Of a stretch of DNA of 64,000 bases, positions 35,452 to 44,846 are shown piece by piece. This DNA comes from Rhizobiaceae bacterium (GTDB taxonomy: Bacteria > Pseudomonadota > Alphaproteobacteria > Rhizobiales > Rhizobiaceae): contig JACVCH010000021.1 of assembly GCA_016742175.1 (NCBI GenBank), forward strand, positions 1 to 64,000, read 5' to 3'. Both the position numbers and the translations under genes were made by a program. How positions within the stretch are numbered: position 1 is the first letter of the stretch; every line of letters begins with the position of its first letter. The notes beneath the pieces are model-generated. The model ran no database searches. It was not told the origin of the DNA and saw only the letters and a program-made list of their open reading frames with translations.

Positions 35452-36705
35452 ATGGAAGACAGCGCGACATTGCGGCCGGATGCCGATCCGACGGTCCTGA
35501 CCGAGGCGAATTTCGTTCAGGCAACGCGCGGCCTGCCGACCCGTGCCCGCATGGCGCTCAAGGTCGGCATGTCGATGCCGCACGGGTCGCTCACCGTCGA
35601 GCTTCCCGATCGCCGCGCCCTCAAGGTCGGCGGAAACGGCCCGGGCCCCGACGCCCACGTCCGCCTCAACAACTGGAACCTCGTCGGCCGCGCCTTTTCC
35701 GGCGCCACGATCGGCGTTGCCGAATCCTATGTCGATGGCGACTGGGAAAGCGCCGACGTCACCGCCTTCCTCGAGCTCTTCGTCATCAACGAAGAGGCGG
35801 GCGAGAAGGTCGCCGGCGGCGCCAGCTTCATGCTGACGCTCTTCCAGCGCCTGCGCCACTGGTTCCACCAGAACTCGAAATCCGGCTCCAAGCGCAACAT
35901 CTCCGCCCATTACGACCTCGGCAACGCCTTCTACCGGGAATGGCTCGACCCCTCGATGACCTATTCCTCGGCGCTCTACGCCTCCGGGGCCAACGATCTC
36001 GAAGGCGCGCAGGCCGAAAAATACCGGGCGCTCGCCCGCGACACCGGCATCGGCCCGAACGACCATGTGCTCGAGATCGGCTGCGGCTGGGGCGGCTTTG
36101 CCGAATTCGCCGCCCGCGAGATCGGCTGCAAGGTCACCGGCCTGACCATCAGCCGCGAGCAGCACGACTTCGCCGCCGCCCGCATCGCCAGGGCCGGGCT
36201 CTCCGACCGCGTGCAGATCAAGTTCCAGGACTACCGCGACGAGGCCGGCCGCTACGACCGCATCGCCTCGATCGAGATGTTCGAGGCCGTCGGCGAGAAA
36301 TACTGGCCCGTCTTCTTCTCCAAGATGCGCGACTGCCTGAAGCCCGGCGGCGCTGCCGGCCTCCAGATCATCACCATCAAGGACGAGATCTTCCCCACCT
36401 ATCGCGCGCGACCCGATTTCATCCAGCGCTACGTCTTTCCCGGCGGCATGCTCCCCTCGCCGCAGATCCTGCGTTCCCTCGGCGCGGATCACGGCCTGAA
36501 ACTCGCCGCCGAGCGCGTCTTCCCGCAGGACTACGCCCGCACGCTCGCCGAATGGCGCGACCGCTTCCACGCCTCCTGGCACCGCATCGTGCCCCTCGGC
36601 TTCGACGACCGCTTCAAGCGCCTCTGGGAGTTCTACCTCCACTATTGCGAAGCCGGCTTCCGCGCCGAATACATCGACGTTCGCCAGGTCATCTACCGGA
36701 ACTAG
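35452..36705 (+). CDS. Cyclopropane-fatty-acid-synthase-family methyltransferase (UfaM/CFA-like)
   Basis: 417 aa from ATG 35452 (GAGGTGGG site). SAM-binding motif VLEIGCGWGGFAEFAA; CFA signature regions AHYDLGNAFYREWLDPSMTYSSALY, SIEMFEAVGEKYW and VFPGGMLPS. Adds a methylene or methyl group from SAM to unsaturated phospholipid acyl chains. Last gene of the photolyase operon. Whether the product is cyclopropane or an alpha-methyl (furan precursor) lipid cannot be decided from sequence; the FAD/DUF1365 neighbours favour the latter. Confidence 0.9.
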   Translation: MEDSATLRPDADPTVLTEANFVQATRGLPTRARMALKVGMSMPHGSLTVELPDRRALKVGGNGPGPDAHVRLNNWNLVGRAFSGATIGVAESYVDGDWESADVTAFLELFVINEEAGEKVAGGASFMLTLFQRLRHWFHQNSKSGSKRNISAHYDLGNAFYREWLDPSMTYSSALYASGANDLEGAQAEKYRALARDTGIGPNDHVLEIGCGWGGFAEFAAREIGCKVTGLTISREQHDFAAARIARAGLSDRVQIKFQDYRDEAGRYDRIASIEMFEAVGEKYWPVFFSKMRDCLKPGGAAGLQIITIKDEIFPTYRARPDFIQRYVFPGGMLPSPQILRSLGADHGLKLAAERVFPQDYARTLAEWRDRFHASWHRIVPLGFDDRFKRLWEFYLHYCEAGFRAEYIDVRQVIYRN

Positions 36706-36708
36706 GTA

Positions 36709-36720
36709 GCCCATATGGGC
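36709..36720. repeat. Perfect 12-bp palindrome GCCCATATGGGC
   Basis: Begins 4 bases after the CFA-like gene's stop and lies 59 bp before the P450 start. Could be a regulator-binding site for the P450 gene or part of a weak hairpin. Confidence 0.4.
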
Positions 36721-36778
36721 GATAGGCAAATCGGTGCGTCTGCGTCACCATTCCTGGTTGTCGTCAGGGAGAGGACTC

Positions 36779-38164
36779 ATGGCCGATCTCGCTCCACAAT
36801 ACGGCGCACCCGCTGCAAGCCATGAAACTGGCCCGCGTGGCTTGCCATTATTTGGCAGCGCGCTGGATTTCGGCCGTGACCAGCTTGGTTTTCTCGAAGA
36901 CCTGTCGCGCACATACGGCGACGTCGTCCCCTTCCGCATAGCCGGGTGGCCGTGTCTGCTCATCGGCGATATGGCCGCGATCGAGACCATTCTGGTCAAG
37001 GACCATCAGAACTTCATCAAGAACCGGATCATTTGGCGGCATGTACGCGCATTGTTCGGTCAGGGTCTCTTGACCTCCGAAGGCGAATTTTGGCATCGGC
37101 AACGCCGCCTTGCCGCTCCGCCATTCGCCGCGCGTCAGTTGACCGACTATGGGCCGGACATGGTGCGAATTGCACGCCGAATCGCTTCGCGCTGGACCGA
37201 TGGTGAGATTGTCGATTTCCACCCGGCAATGATGGAACTCAGCCTGCGGATCGCCGCGAAAACTCTGTTCGACACCGAGATCGCCAGCGACATCGAGACG
37301 ATGGAGTTTGCCACCGACGATTTGGTGGCGGAGATGGCGGCGCGTTTCAAGCGGCCGTTCCTGATTCCCGATTGGGTCCCGCTGCCCGGCCATCTGCGTT
37401 ATCGCCGCGCCATACGCGAGGTGGAAGCCGTCGTCGCTCGGATCATCCTCGAGCGCAGGCGCGACGCAGATCTTGAGAACCGCAGAGATTTTTTGTCTCG
37501 CATGATGCTGGCGCGAGCCGACGATGGAAATCCGATGTCCGAAACGCAATTGCGCGACGAAGCATTGACGATGCTGTTGGCCGGTCACGAGACGACCGCG
37601 CTGGCGCTGTCATGGACGATCGAGCTTCTGGGACGCAATCCCGATTGCTGGCAGTTGCTCGTCAACGAAGTGGACGATGTCTTGGATGAGCGCGATGTGA
37701 CGACAGAGGATGTCGAGCGGCTCGAATATGCCGAGGCCGTCGTCAAGGAAGCGATGCGTCTTTATCCGCCCGCATGGGCCATCGGGAGAGAATCCAAGCA
37801 GCCATTCACGATCCGCGGCAAGCATTGGCCGGCAGGTACGACAATCTTCATCAGCCAATGGGTGTTGCATCGCGACGGCCGCTACTTCGAAAATCCGCTG
37901 GCCTTCGAACCCGCCCGATGGATCGGCGGAGCACTGGAAAAACGCTTGCCCCGCTTTGCCTATATGCCGTTTGGAGGCGGCCCGAGAATCTGCATCGGCA
38001 ACCGGTTCGCCATGATCGAAGCGGTGATGGCTCTGGCAACGCTGGCGCAGATACTGACGACGACCCCCGTGGAAGGACGCGAGCCGACGCCCTTCCCCTC
38101 GATCACCCTGCGTCCGCAGGGCGGCGTATGGGCGCGCGTCGCCACGCGCCCGAAACGTCATTAA
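36779..38164 (+). CDS. Cytochrome P450
   Basis: 461 aa from ATG 36779 (GGGAGAGGA site). Diagnostic motifs: I-helix oxygen-binding AGHETTALALSW, K-helix ExxR in KEAMRLYPP, PERF-like FEPARW, and haem-binding FGGGPRICIGNRF with the axial Cys. Soluble (no membrane anchor), so it needs separate redox partners, and none are in the window. Codons are visibly less GC-biased than the neighbours (frequent GAT, GTT, TTG, AAT), a sign of possible acquisition. May hydroxylate fatty acids given its place after the lipid-modification operon; inference only. Confidence 0.92.
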   Translation: MADLAPQYGAPAASHETGPRGLPLFGSALDFGRDQLGFLEDLSRTYGDVVPFRIAGWPCLLIGDMAAIETILVKDHQNFIKNRIIWRHVRALFGQGLLTSEGEFWHRQRRLAAPPFAARQLTDYGPDMVRIARRIASRWTDGEIVDFHPAMMELSLRIAAKTLFDTEIASDIETMEFATDDLVAEMAARFKRPFLIPDWVPLPGHLRYRRAIREVEAVVARIILERRRDADLENRRDFLSRMMLARADDGNPMSETQLRDEALTMLLAGHETTALALSWTIELLGRNPDCWQLLVNEVDDVLDERDVTTEDVERLEYAEAVVKEAMRLYPPAWAIGRESKQPFTIRGKHWPAGTTIFISQWVLHRDGRYFENPLAFEPARWIGGALEKRLPRFAYMPFGGGPRICIGNRFAMIEAVMALATLAQILTTTPVEGREPTPFPSITLRPQGGVWARVATRPKRH

Positions 38165-38228
38165 CCCGGGCTGCGTTGAGATTCGAGCCTGTGCGTGCGC
38201 GCCGCTCAGGCCCGAATACCGGCGCGCC

Positions 38229-40205
38229 CTAGAGAGTTATGCGATAGCGCGCGAACCCGTTCTCGCCCTCGCCCGCCTCCTCGATCGTCACGCCCTCGAC
38301 CTCGGCCATGAACTCGCGCGCCTTCGGGCCGGTGTCGAACACGACCGTCGTGCCTTCCATCGGCGCGAACGACCAGTTGGCGTCGGCCGCCGGGTTGATC
38401 GTCCCTTCCTCGACGATGTAGCGGACGATCACGTCGCGGTTCGTATCCGGCGCCTCGTAGACCACCTTGTCGGCCGCGATCTCGGGGAAGTTGCCGCCGC
38501 CGCCGGCGCGGTAATTGTTGGTCGCGACGACGAAGCGCGCTTCAGGGTCGATCGGCTGGCCGTCGAAGGAAAGGTCGACGATGCGGCTCGCATCCGCATT
38601 CACCGCCTCGCCGTCCTTGTTGTACTTCGCCGGCTGCGCGAGGTCGATCTTGTAGGTCACCCCGTCGATCACGTCGAAATTGTAGGACGGGAAGTCCGGG
38701 TTGATCAGCGGCGCGTCGCTCGCCCCTGCCTCGACCTGATTGAACATGCCGGCCGACATTTCCAGCCACTCCTTCACCTGCGCGCCGGTGATCACCACCG
38801 CCTGCACCGTATTGGGATAGAGGTAGAGGTCCGCCACGTTGCGGATCGCCACGTCGCCGGCCGGAACGTCGGTGTAATACTCCGGCCCGCCGCGACCGCC
38901 CGCCTTGAAGGGCGCCGCCGCCGAAAGCACCGGCAGGTCGGCATGTTCGGTCGAAGACAGCATGTCGGTGATGTACCAGATCTGCGCCTGGCTCACGATC
39001 TGCACCGAAGGATCGTCGGCGACGAGCGCGAAATAGGAATGGAGCGGCGCCGAGGTCTGCCCGACTGGCGTGCGCACATATTCGATCGTGGCGTCGTGGT
39101 CTTCCTGAACCGCGGCCTCGACATCCGCCTTGCTCTCGACCAGCGGCTTCACCTCGCGTTCCACGCGCTCGAAGATCGGCCGCGCTTCGGAGGTCGACGC
39201 GACCACCTTCCAGGCTTCCCCGTCGCGCTCCAGCATCAGGTCGATGAGGCCGAGATGCGAGCCCCAGAACCCGCCCATCACGCCCGGCTTGCCGCCGATC
39301 AGCCCGGCCGCGTTGTCGAGCCCTTCCGTCTCCTCGAAATCCGCGCCGGGGAACACCAGATGCGCATGCCCCGTCACGATCGCGTCGATGCCTTCCACAC
39401 CCGCGATCAGGATCGAGGCGTTTTCGAGATTCTCGGCATATTCCGTCGGCCCCATGCCCGAATGAGAGAGCGCGATCACGATGTCGGCGCCCTCCTCGCG
39501 GATCTTCGGCACCCAGGCCTCGGCCGCCTTCACCATGTCGCGCGCCTCGACATTGCCGACGAGATGGCGCGAATCCCAGGTCATGATCTGCGGCGGCACG
39601 AAGCCGATCAGCCCAACCTTGATCGGATGTTCCTCGCCCGCGCCGTCGACCACCGTCTTTTCCAGGATGATGTAGGGCTCGACCAGAAGGTCGTCGTCGA
39701 GCGGGCTTTCGGCCAGCGTCCCCTTGGCGACGTTGGCGCACACGAACGGGAAGTCGGCCCCGTCCAGCACCTTCTGCATGTATTCGAGCCCGTAGTTGAA
39801 CTCGTGATTGCCGAGCGTCGAGCAGTCGTAGCCGAGCACGTTCATCGCCTTGATGATCGGGTGCACGTCGCCGTCGTTCATGCCCCGCTCATAGGCGTAA
39901 TAGTCGCCCATCGGATTGCCCTGCAGGAAGTCGCCATTGTCGACCAGCATCGAGTTCGTCGCCTCGGCGCGGATCTCGTCGATGATCGTCGCGGTGCGCG
40001 CAACGCCCATCGTGTCGTTCGGCCGGTCGCCGTAATAGTCGTAGGGAAACACGTGCACGTGGAGATCGGTCGTCTCCATGATGCGCAGATGCGCCTGGTT
40101 GGCCTGCGCGCGCGCCGAAAACGGATGCAGCGCGATCAGCGCGCCGGCGGCAGCCGAGCCTGCGAGAAACGCGCGGCGCGACAGCGGATGAAGCGTGGCG
40201 GACAT
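38229..40205 (-). CDS. cpdB: Periplasmic 2',3'-cyclic-nucleotide 2'-phosphodiesterase/3'-nucleotidase
   Basis: 658 aa from ATG 40205 (GGAGAAC site). Tat signal peptide with SRRAFLAG and a hydrophobic core ending ARAQA. Metallophosphatase domain: [55 protein letters not shown] (metal ligands); C-terminal 5'-nucleotidase domain with NNYRAGGGG and [11 protein letters not shown]. Releases nucleosides and phosphate from nucleotides outside the cytoplasm. Confidence 0.92.
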   Translation of the reverse strand: MSATLHPLSRRAFLAGSAAAGALIALHPFSARAQANQAHLRIMETTDLHVHVFPYDYYGDRPNDTMGVARTATIIDEIRAEATNSMLVDNGDFLQGNPMGDYYAYERGMNDGDVHPIIKAMNVLGYDCSTLGNHEFNYGLEYMQKVLDGADFPFVCANVAKGTLAESPLDDDLLVEPYIILEKTVVDGAGEEHPIKVGLIGFVPPQIMTWDSRHLVGNVEARDMVKAAEAWVPKIREEGADIVIALSHSGMGPTEYAENLENASILIAGVEGIDAIVTGHAHLVFPGADFEETEGLDNAAGLIGGKPGVMGGFWGSHLGLIDLMLERDGEAWKVVASTSEARPIFERVEREVKPLVESKADVEAAVQEDHDATIEYVRTPVGQTSAPLHSYFALVADDPSVQIVSQAQIWYITDMLSSTEHADLPVLSAAAPFKAGGRGGPEYYTDVPAGDVAIRNVADLYLYPNTVQAVVITGAQVKEWLEMSAGMFNQVEAGASDAPLINPDFPSYNFDVIDGVTYKIDLAQPAKYNKDGEAVNADASRIVDLSFDGQPIDPEARFVVATNNYRAGGGGNFPEIAADKVVYEAPDTNRDVIVRYIVEEGTINPAADANWSFAPMEGTTVVFDTGPKAREFMAEVEGVTIEEAGEGENGFARYRITL

Positions 40206-40346
40206 GGAGTTCTCCGTCTGAAGGATTTTTCGTTGGTCGAATGCCGACGCCGCGATTTGAGCGCCGGAAGGAGCGCCAGTCCAGCAATTTTTGGTGACGG
40301 GGCAATGACGCGGCGCAACCTTGCAAACTGCCCTGTCGATCACTAA

Positions 40347-40366
40347 ACTAGTCATCAGACTAGTCA
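40347..40366. promoter_or_regulatory. Repeated ACTAGTCA motif upstream of antitoxin gene (putative operator)
   Basis: ACTAGTCA at 40347-40354 and 40359-40366, period 12; each copy contains the palindrome ACTAGT. Situated 12-31 bp before the antitoxin start, where Phd/YefM proteins autoregulate their operon. Confidence 0.55.
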
Positions 40367-40377
40367 GGACCATGATC

Positions 40378-40635
40378 ATGAAAAGCTGGCCCGTTCAGGA
40401 TGCAAAGGCCCGATTCAGCGATCTGTTGGCGACGACCGTCAAGGAAGGTCCGCAAATGGTCACCCGCCGCGGCGTCGACACGGCCGTCATGGTGCCCATC
40501 GACGAATGGAAGCGACTGACCGCCGCAGCGCCGCGCACGCTGAAGGAACTGCTTCTGGCCGACGAGCCGCGTTTCGACCTGGAGATTCCAGAGCGAGGCC
40601 AAGGCAATTGGCGCGAGCCCCCGCATTTCGAATAA
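40378..40635 (+). CDS. Phd/YefM-type antitoxin
   Basis: 85 aa from ATG 40378 (AGGA 8 bases upstream; ATG 40372 is too close to it). Phd fold: [44 protein letters not shown] (continuous block read in two parts: [14 protein letters not shown] and [16 protein letters not shown]). The C-terminal part ([19 protein letters not shown]) is the expected toxin-neutralising tail. Gene precedes the PIN toxin by 8 bp. Confidence 0.88.
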   Translation: MKSWPVQDAKARFSDLLATTVKEGPQMVTRRGVDTAVMVPIDEWKRLTAAAPRTLKELLLADEPRFDLEIPERGQGNWREPPHFE

Positions 40636-40643
40636 GACGCAGG

Positions 40644-41048
40644 ATGTACCTTCTCGACACGAACGTCATTTCTGAGACACGCCGGCTGCGCCCGCACGGC
40701 GCAGTGATCTCGTGGCTTGGATCGGTCAACAACTCCGCGCTCTACATTTCTGCGGTTTCGGCTGGGGAGATCCAGTCGGGCATCGAACTCACGCGTCAGC
40801 GCGACCCGGCCAAAAGCGAGAGCCTCGAAGTTTGGCTTGAGGAGATTCTTCGAACGCTAAACGTCCTGCCGATGGATGCCCCCACCTTTCGTGTCTGGGC
40901 GCAGTTGAAGCGCGGACGGTCCTCGACGCTGTATGAAGATGCGATGATTGCTGCGACTGCAATGGTTCACGGGTTGACCGTGGTCACCCGCAATACACGA
41001 GACTTCCAATCGTTCGCTATCGAGACATTCGACCCTTTCGCAACCTGA
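40644..41048 (+). CDS. VapC-type PIN-domain toxin (ribonuclease)
   Basis: 134 aa. PIN-domain acidic residues present: Asp5 (LLDTNVISE), Glu42 (SAGEIQSG), Asp99 (YEDAMIAATA) and Asp120 (TRNTRDF), so the Mg-dependent RNase site appears intact. Forms a type II toxin-antitoxin pair with the upstream Phd-like gene. Ends 3 bp before the convergent Lrp gene's stop. Confidence 0.92.
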   Translation: MYLLDTNVISETRRLRPHGAVISWLGSVNNSALYISAVSAGEIQSGIELTRQRDPAKSESLEVWLEEILRTLNVLPMDAPTFRVWAQLKRGRSSTLYEDAMIAATAMVHGLTVVTRNTRDFQSFAIETFDPFAT

Positions 41049-41051
41049 TCG

Positions 41052-41528
41052 TCACGCCAGTTCCGGGTCGATCCCCATCGTCGTCCGGTCGATCACCTCG
41101 CGCAGCGCGAAGGACGAGTTGATCTTGGTCACGTGCGGCATCGCCGTCAGCCAGTCGCGGTGGATGCGCTCGTAGTCGGCGAGGTCCTTGGCCGCGATGC
41201 GCAGGATGTAGTCGTACTCGCCCGACATCAGATGGCACGACAAAACGTTCGGGCAGCGCTTCACCGCGCTTTCGAAATCGGCGAGCGTCTTTTCGAACTG
41301 GCCGGACAGCGAGATGTGCACGATCGCCGTCATCTTGTGGCCGAGCGCGGCGTTGGAAAGCCGCGCATGGTAGCCGCGCACGACGCCGTTCTTTTCGAGA
41401 ATGTCGAGCCGGCGCGAGCAGGCCGATTGCGACAGGCCGACCTTGTCCGCAAGCGCCGCGTTCGATATGCGACCCTCCGCCTGAAGCGTCTCCAGAATGG
41501 CGACATCCGTCTTGTCGAGCTGCATCAT
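41052..41528 (-). CDS. Lrp/AsnC-family regulator (likely of ald)
   Basis: 158 aa. N-terminal HTH (DVAILETLQAEGRISNAALADKVGLSQSACSRRLDILEKNG) and C-terminal RAM/ligand domain (IVHISLSG..., HLMSGEYDYILRI). Divergent from alanine dehydrogenase with a dyad between them, the usual arrangement of alanine-responsive AldR/Lrp activators. Confidence 0.9.
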   Translation of the reverse strand: MMQLDKTDVAILETLQAEGRISNAALADKVGLSQSACSRRLDILEKNGVVRGYHARLSNAALGHKMTAIVHISLSGQFEKTLADFESAVKRCPNVLSCHLMSGEYDYILRIAAKDLADYERIHRDWLTAMPHVTKINSSFALREVIDRTTMGIDPELA

Positions 41529-41546
41529 TCGCAGGATTCACCCCTA

Positions 41547-41565
41547 TTTGCGCACCGGGCGCAAA
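41547..41565. promoter_or_regulatory. Inverted repeat TTTGCGC-N5-GCGCAAA (candidate Lrp site)
   Basis: Perfect 7-bp arms in the 137-bp gap between the Lrp-type regulator and ald; centre about 28 bp from the regulator's start. Similar TTTGC half-sites recur nearby (GCTTTGCACC at about 41620). Good candidate for regulator binding. Confidence 0.55.
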
Positions 41566-41665
41566 GATACGCCGTTTCCACCCAATTCCGCAATCGTCGC
41601 CGCAAGCCCGTTCGACGCTTTGCACCTTAGACTCGCGCGAAATTCAGGGACAGAGGAGAACTCCC

Positions 41666-42781
41666 ATGCGCGTCGGTTGCCCGAAGGAAATCAAGAACCA
41701 CGAATATCGCGTCGGCCTTACCCCCGGCTCGGTGCGCGAATACATCGCGCACGGCCATGACGTGATCGTGGAAACCGGCGCGGGCGCCGGCATCGGCGCC
41801 GACGACAACGCCTACCGCGCCGCCGGTGCGACCATCGCCAAGACCGCCGCCGAAGTCTTCACCAAGGCCGACATGATCGTGAAGGTGAAGGAGCCGCAGC
41901 CCTCCGAATGGGTGCAGCTTCGCGAAGGCCAACTCCTCTACACCTATCTCCACCTCGCGCCCGATCCGGAGCAGACCAGGGGCCTGATCGAATCCGGCGT
42001 CACCGCCGTCGCCTACGAGACCGTGACGGACGATCGCGGCGGCCTGCCGCTCCTCGCTCCGATGTCGGAAGTCGCCGGCCGCCTGTCGATCCAGGCCGGC
42101 GCGACGGCGCTGCAGAAGGCAAATGGCGGCCGCGGCGTTCTTCTGGGCGGTGTCCCGGGCGTGCTGCCGGGCAAGGTCGCGGTCATTGGCGGCGGCGTCG
42201 TCGGCCTGCACGCGGCCAGAATGGCCGCCGGGCTCGGCGCGGATGTGACGATCCTCGACCGCTCGCTGCCGCGCCTGCGCCAGCTCGACGACATCTTCGG
42301 CGGCCGCGTCCACACCCGTTTCTCCACGGTCGAGGCGCTCGAGGAAGAATGCTTCTCGGCTGACATCGTCGTCGGCGCCGTGCTGATCCCCGGCGCCGCC
42401 GCGCCGAAGCTCGTCACCCGCGAGATGCTGTCCGGCATGAAGAAGGGCGCGGTCCTCGTCGACGTCGCGATCGACCAGGGCGGCTGCTTCGAGACCTCGC
42501 ACGCCACGACCCATGCCGAGCCGACCTACGAGGTCGACGGCATCATCCACTATTGCGTCGCAAACATGCCGGGCGCCGTGCCGGTCACCTCGGCCCACGC
42601 GCTCAACAATGCGACGCTGCACTATGGCCTCCAGCTTGCCGATCGCGGCCTGAAGGCCATCCTCGACGACAAGCACCTGCGCAACGGCCTCAACGTCCAC
42701 AAGGGCCGCATCACCAATGCGCCGGTGGCCGAAGCCCTCGGCTACGAGATGGTCGACGTCCAGAAGGCGCTCGCCGCCTGA
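41666..42781 (+). CDS. ald: Alanine dehydrogenase
   Basis: 371 aa, full family length. N-terminal catalytic signature [31 protein letters not shown], Rossmann NAD motif [17 protein letters not shown], and [10 protein letters not shown] near the C-terminus. Interconverts L-alanine with pyruvate plus ammonia. GAGGAG precedes the ATG. Divergent Lrp-type gene is the probable regulator. Confidence 0.96.
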   Translation: MRVGCPKEIKNHEYRVGLTPGSVREYIAHGHDVIVETGAGAGIGADDNAYRAAGATIAKTAAEVFTKADMIVKVKEPQPSEWVQLREGQLLYTYLHLAPDPEQTRGLIESGVTAVAYETVTDDRGGLPLLAPMSEVAGRLSIQAGATALQKANGGRGVLLGGVPGVLPGKVAVIGGGVVGLHAARMAAGLGADVTILDRSLPRLRQLDDIFGGRVHTRFSTVEALEEECFSADIVVGAVLIPGAAAPKLVTREMLSGMKKGAVLVDVAIDQGGCFETSHATTHAEPTYEVDGIIHYCVANMPGAVPVTSAHALNNATLHYGLQLADRGLKAILDDKHLRNGLNVHKGRITNAPVAEALGYEMVDVQKALAA

Positions 42782-42867
42782 CCCCATTCGCTGCGGAAAC
42801 CTCCTCCCCCGCGGCGATGCATCGGACCGAAACCTCGTATCCGGTATTCGGCCATCCGATGTCCTCG

Positions 42868-42897
42868 AAGCCCGTCGATCGCAGGATCGGCGGGCTT
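42868..42897. terminator. Bidirectional terminator between ald and DUF1203 gene
   Basis: 13-bp stem (AAGCCCGTCGATC / GATCGGCGGGCTT with one G-U) and GCAG loop; T-rich ends on both strands (CTTTCG; CTTCGAGG). Lies between convergent genes. Confidence 0.75.
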
Positions 42898-42921
42898 TCG
42901 CGTTCTACGCCGCCGACATCC

Positions 42922-43395
42922 TCAACCTCTGTCTATTCTCATTTGAAAGCAGTTGTTCCGCGCCGAGCGGACATGGACATAGGCGATGTCCGGCCGCTCC
43001 AGAAGCTCGGCCGCCCGCGCGGGGATTCTGGCCGTCGGCGTCACTCCGCCCGTGCCGTAGACGATGCGGTCGTCGCCGCCATAGCCGCGCACGATATAGT
43101 CCGGCGAGCCGAAGAGGATTTCCGGGATTGCCTCGCTTTCGGAAGCGCGCTCGCAAGGTTCCGCATGGAGGAAGATCGGCCCCGTCTCCGCATAGGGCTG
43201 CAGCGCCGGAAACGGCCGGTAGGCCAGCGTCAGATATGCCTCGCCGTCGGCGATCGGCCTCAGGCAATGGCGGCACGGAAGCCCGCCGCCTGAAGCAACG
43301 CGCCGCTCGGGCGGCAGGCCGTAGGCGTCCGCGGCGCCTGCCTGCAGCGCGCGCACCGTCTCGGTCGGCAGGGCGACAAATCGGGTCTTCGGCAT
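42922..43395 (-). CDS. DUF1203 family protein
   Basis: 157 aa from ATG 43395 (GAGGATCCC upstream). Carries a C-x2-C pair (GGLPCRHCLRPIADGE), the typical AYRPFP...ETGPIFLHAEPC segment, SPDYIVRGYGGDDRIVYG, and a C-terminal VHVRSARNNCFQ. Function of the family unknown; small cytoplasmic, possibly metal-binding protein. Confidence 0.85.
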   Translation of the reverse strand: MPKTRFVALPTETVRALQAGAADAYGLPPERRVASGGGLPCRHCLRPIADGEAYLTLAYRPFPALQPYAETGPIFLHAEPCERASESEAIPEILFGSPDYIVRGYGGDDRIVYGTGGVTPTARIPARAAELLERPDIAYVHVRSARNNCFQMRIDRG

Positions 43396-43473
43396 GGGAT
43401 CCTCAAGGGTTCGGCTGGATATCGGTCGATGCTCGCACCGCGCCGACCGCCCCGCCACCCGAAAACCGCCCGC

Positions 43474-43995
43474 TCAGACCCAGGGCTCGACTTCTTCCTC
43501 GTCGAAGCCGACCGGCGCGAAACCCATGCGCTGGTAGAGCTGCAGCGCGCGCGGGCTGTCGAGCGTGTTGGTGTGGATCGTCACCCGGCGCGGTTCGTGG
43601 TCCCACGCGGCGTGAATGCCTTCCGACAGGAAGAACTTCGCCAGGCCCCGCCCCTGGAAATCCGGCATCAGGCCGAAATAGAGGATTTCCGCCTCGTCTG
43701 GCTTGCGCGACAGGTCGAGTTCACAGAACCCCGCCGGACAGCCGTCGACATAGAGCACCTCAATCTGCGTATTCGCGGAGCGGATGATCCCGGCAAGTTC
43801 GTCGTCCGGCGTCTCCCGGCGCAGCATCCAGTGATGCGGCTTGCCGACCTCGCGATAGAGGTAGCGATAGAACGAGGCCGGCATCTCGCGGGCCCGCATC
43901 AGAGCGACGCGCTGGCCGAGCGGCATGGCGACCCGCGCTGCCGGCCGCTCGGTCATTTCCAGATGCGTGATCCGCGCGGTCAGCCGATCCGTCAC
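43474..43995 (-). CDS. GNAT-family N-acetyltransferase
   Basis: 173 aa from GTG 43995, which overlaps the sseA stop (GTGA). Acetyl-CoA binding motif in FGLMPDFQGRGLAKFFL (R/Q-x2-G-x-G/A) and the typical C-terminal ALQLYQRMGF. The substrate is unknown. Last gene of the cysK operon. An upstream in-frame ATG (44043) would overlap sseA further and is less likely. Confidence 0.85.
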   Translation of the reverse strand: MTDRLTARITHLEMTERPAARVAMPLGQRVALMRAREMPASFYRYLYREVGKPHHWMLRRETPDDELAGIIRSANTQIEVLYVDGCPAGFCELDLSRKPDEAEILYFGLMPDFQGRGLAKFFLSEGIHAAWDHEPRRVTIHTNTLDSPRALQLYQRMGFAPVGFDEEEVEPWV

Positions 43996-44831
43996 GATCC
44001 GGTTTCCACCGGCGTGTCCGACCGCCCGCCCCATTCGGTCCACGACCCGTCATAGAGCTTGTTGTCCAAATGGCCGACCGATTCCAGCGCCAGCGTGATG
44101 ATGGCCGCCGTCACGCCGGAGCCGCAGCTCGTCACCACCGGCTCGTCGAGATCGACGCCCTTCTCCTGAAGAAGGTCGCGCAACGCATTGATCGGAAGCA
44201 GCTTTCCATCGCGCGACAGGCCGCTGGCCGGCACGTTCACCGCGCCCGGCATGTGTCCGCCCCGCACGCCCTGGCGCGGTTCGGGGTCGGTCCCTGCGAA
44301 CCGGCCCGCCGGCCGCGCATCGGCGATCTGGCCATTGCCGACCAGCGCGCGCATGTCCTCGAGCCGCGCCACGCGCGCCTCGTCGAAATCGGCCGCGAAG
44401 AATGTCGGCGCTATCTTCGTCGGCTCGTCCGTCACCGGCCGCCCTTCTGCTTTCCAGCGGTCGAAACCGCCATCCAAAACAAAGACTTGTTTCGCTCCCA
44501 TGATTCGAAACATCCACCAGACGCGCGGCGCCGAAAACATCCCTGGCCCGTCATAGACGACGATCGTCTCGTCGGCGGAAATGCCCATCGAGCCGGCGAA
44601 CTGGGCGAAGACGCCGGGCGACGGCAAGGTGTGCGGCAGTTCGCTTCCCGGCTCGACCACGAGGTCCTGGTCGAAGAACACCGCGCCCGGAATATGGGCG
44701 GCGTCGTACTCCGCCTTCGCGTCGCGCTTTTGCGCCGGCAGGTACCAGGAGGCGTCGACGATCGCGACGCCGGGCGTCCCGATTTTGCCTTCAAGCCAGT
44801 CGAAATCGACGACAAACGGGCTCGTTTCCAT
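43992..44831 (-). CDS. sseA: 3-mercaptopyruvate sulfurtransferase
   Basis: 279 aa. Two tandem rhodanese domains; the second has the active Cys in TSCGSGVTAA, the CG(S/T)GVT loop that marks mercaptopyruvate rather than thiosulfate sulfurtransferases. Domain boundary near residue 150. Transfers sulfur from 3-mercaptopyruvate. Together with cysK and the Ala-tRNA editing gene it forms a cysteine/sulfur operon. Confidence 0.92.
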   Translation of the reverse strand: METSPFVVDFDWLEGKIGTPGVAIVDASWYLPAQKRDAKAEYDAAHIPGAVFFDQDLVVEPGSELPHTLPSPGVFAQFAGSMGISADETIVVYDGPGMFSAPRVWWMFRIMGAKQVFVLDGGFDRWKAEGRPVTDEPTKIAPTFFAADFDEARVARLEDMRALVGNGQIADARPAGRFAGTDPEPRQGVRGGHMPGAVNVPASGLSRDGKLLPINALRDLLQEKGVDLDEPVVTSCGSGVTAAIITLALESVGHLDNKLYDGSWTEWGGRSDTPVETGS

Positions 44832-44846
44832 CAGTTTTCACCTCGT

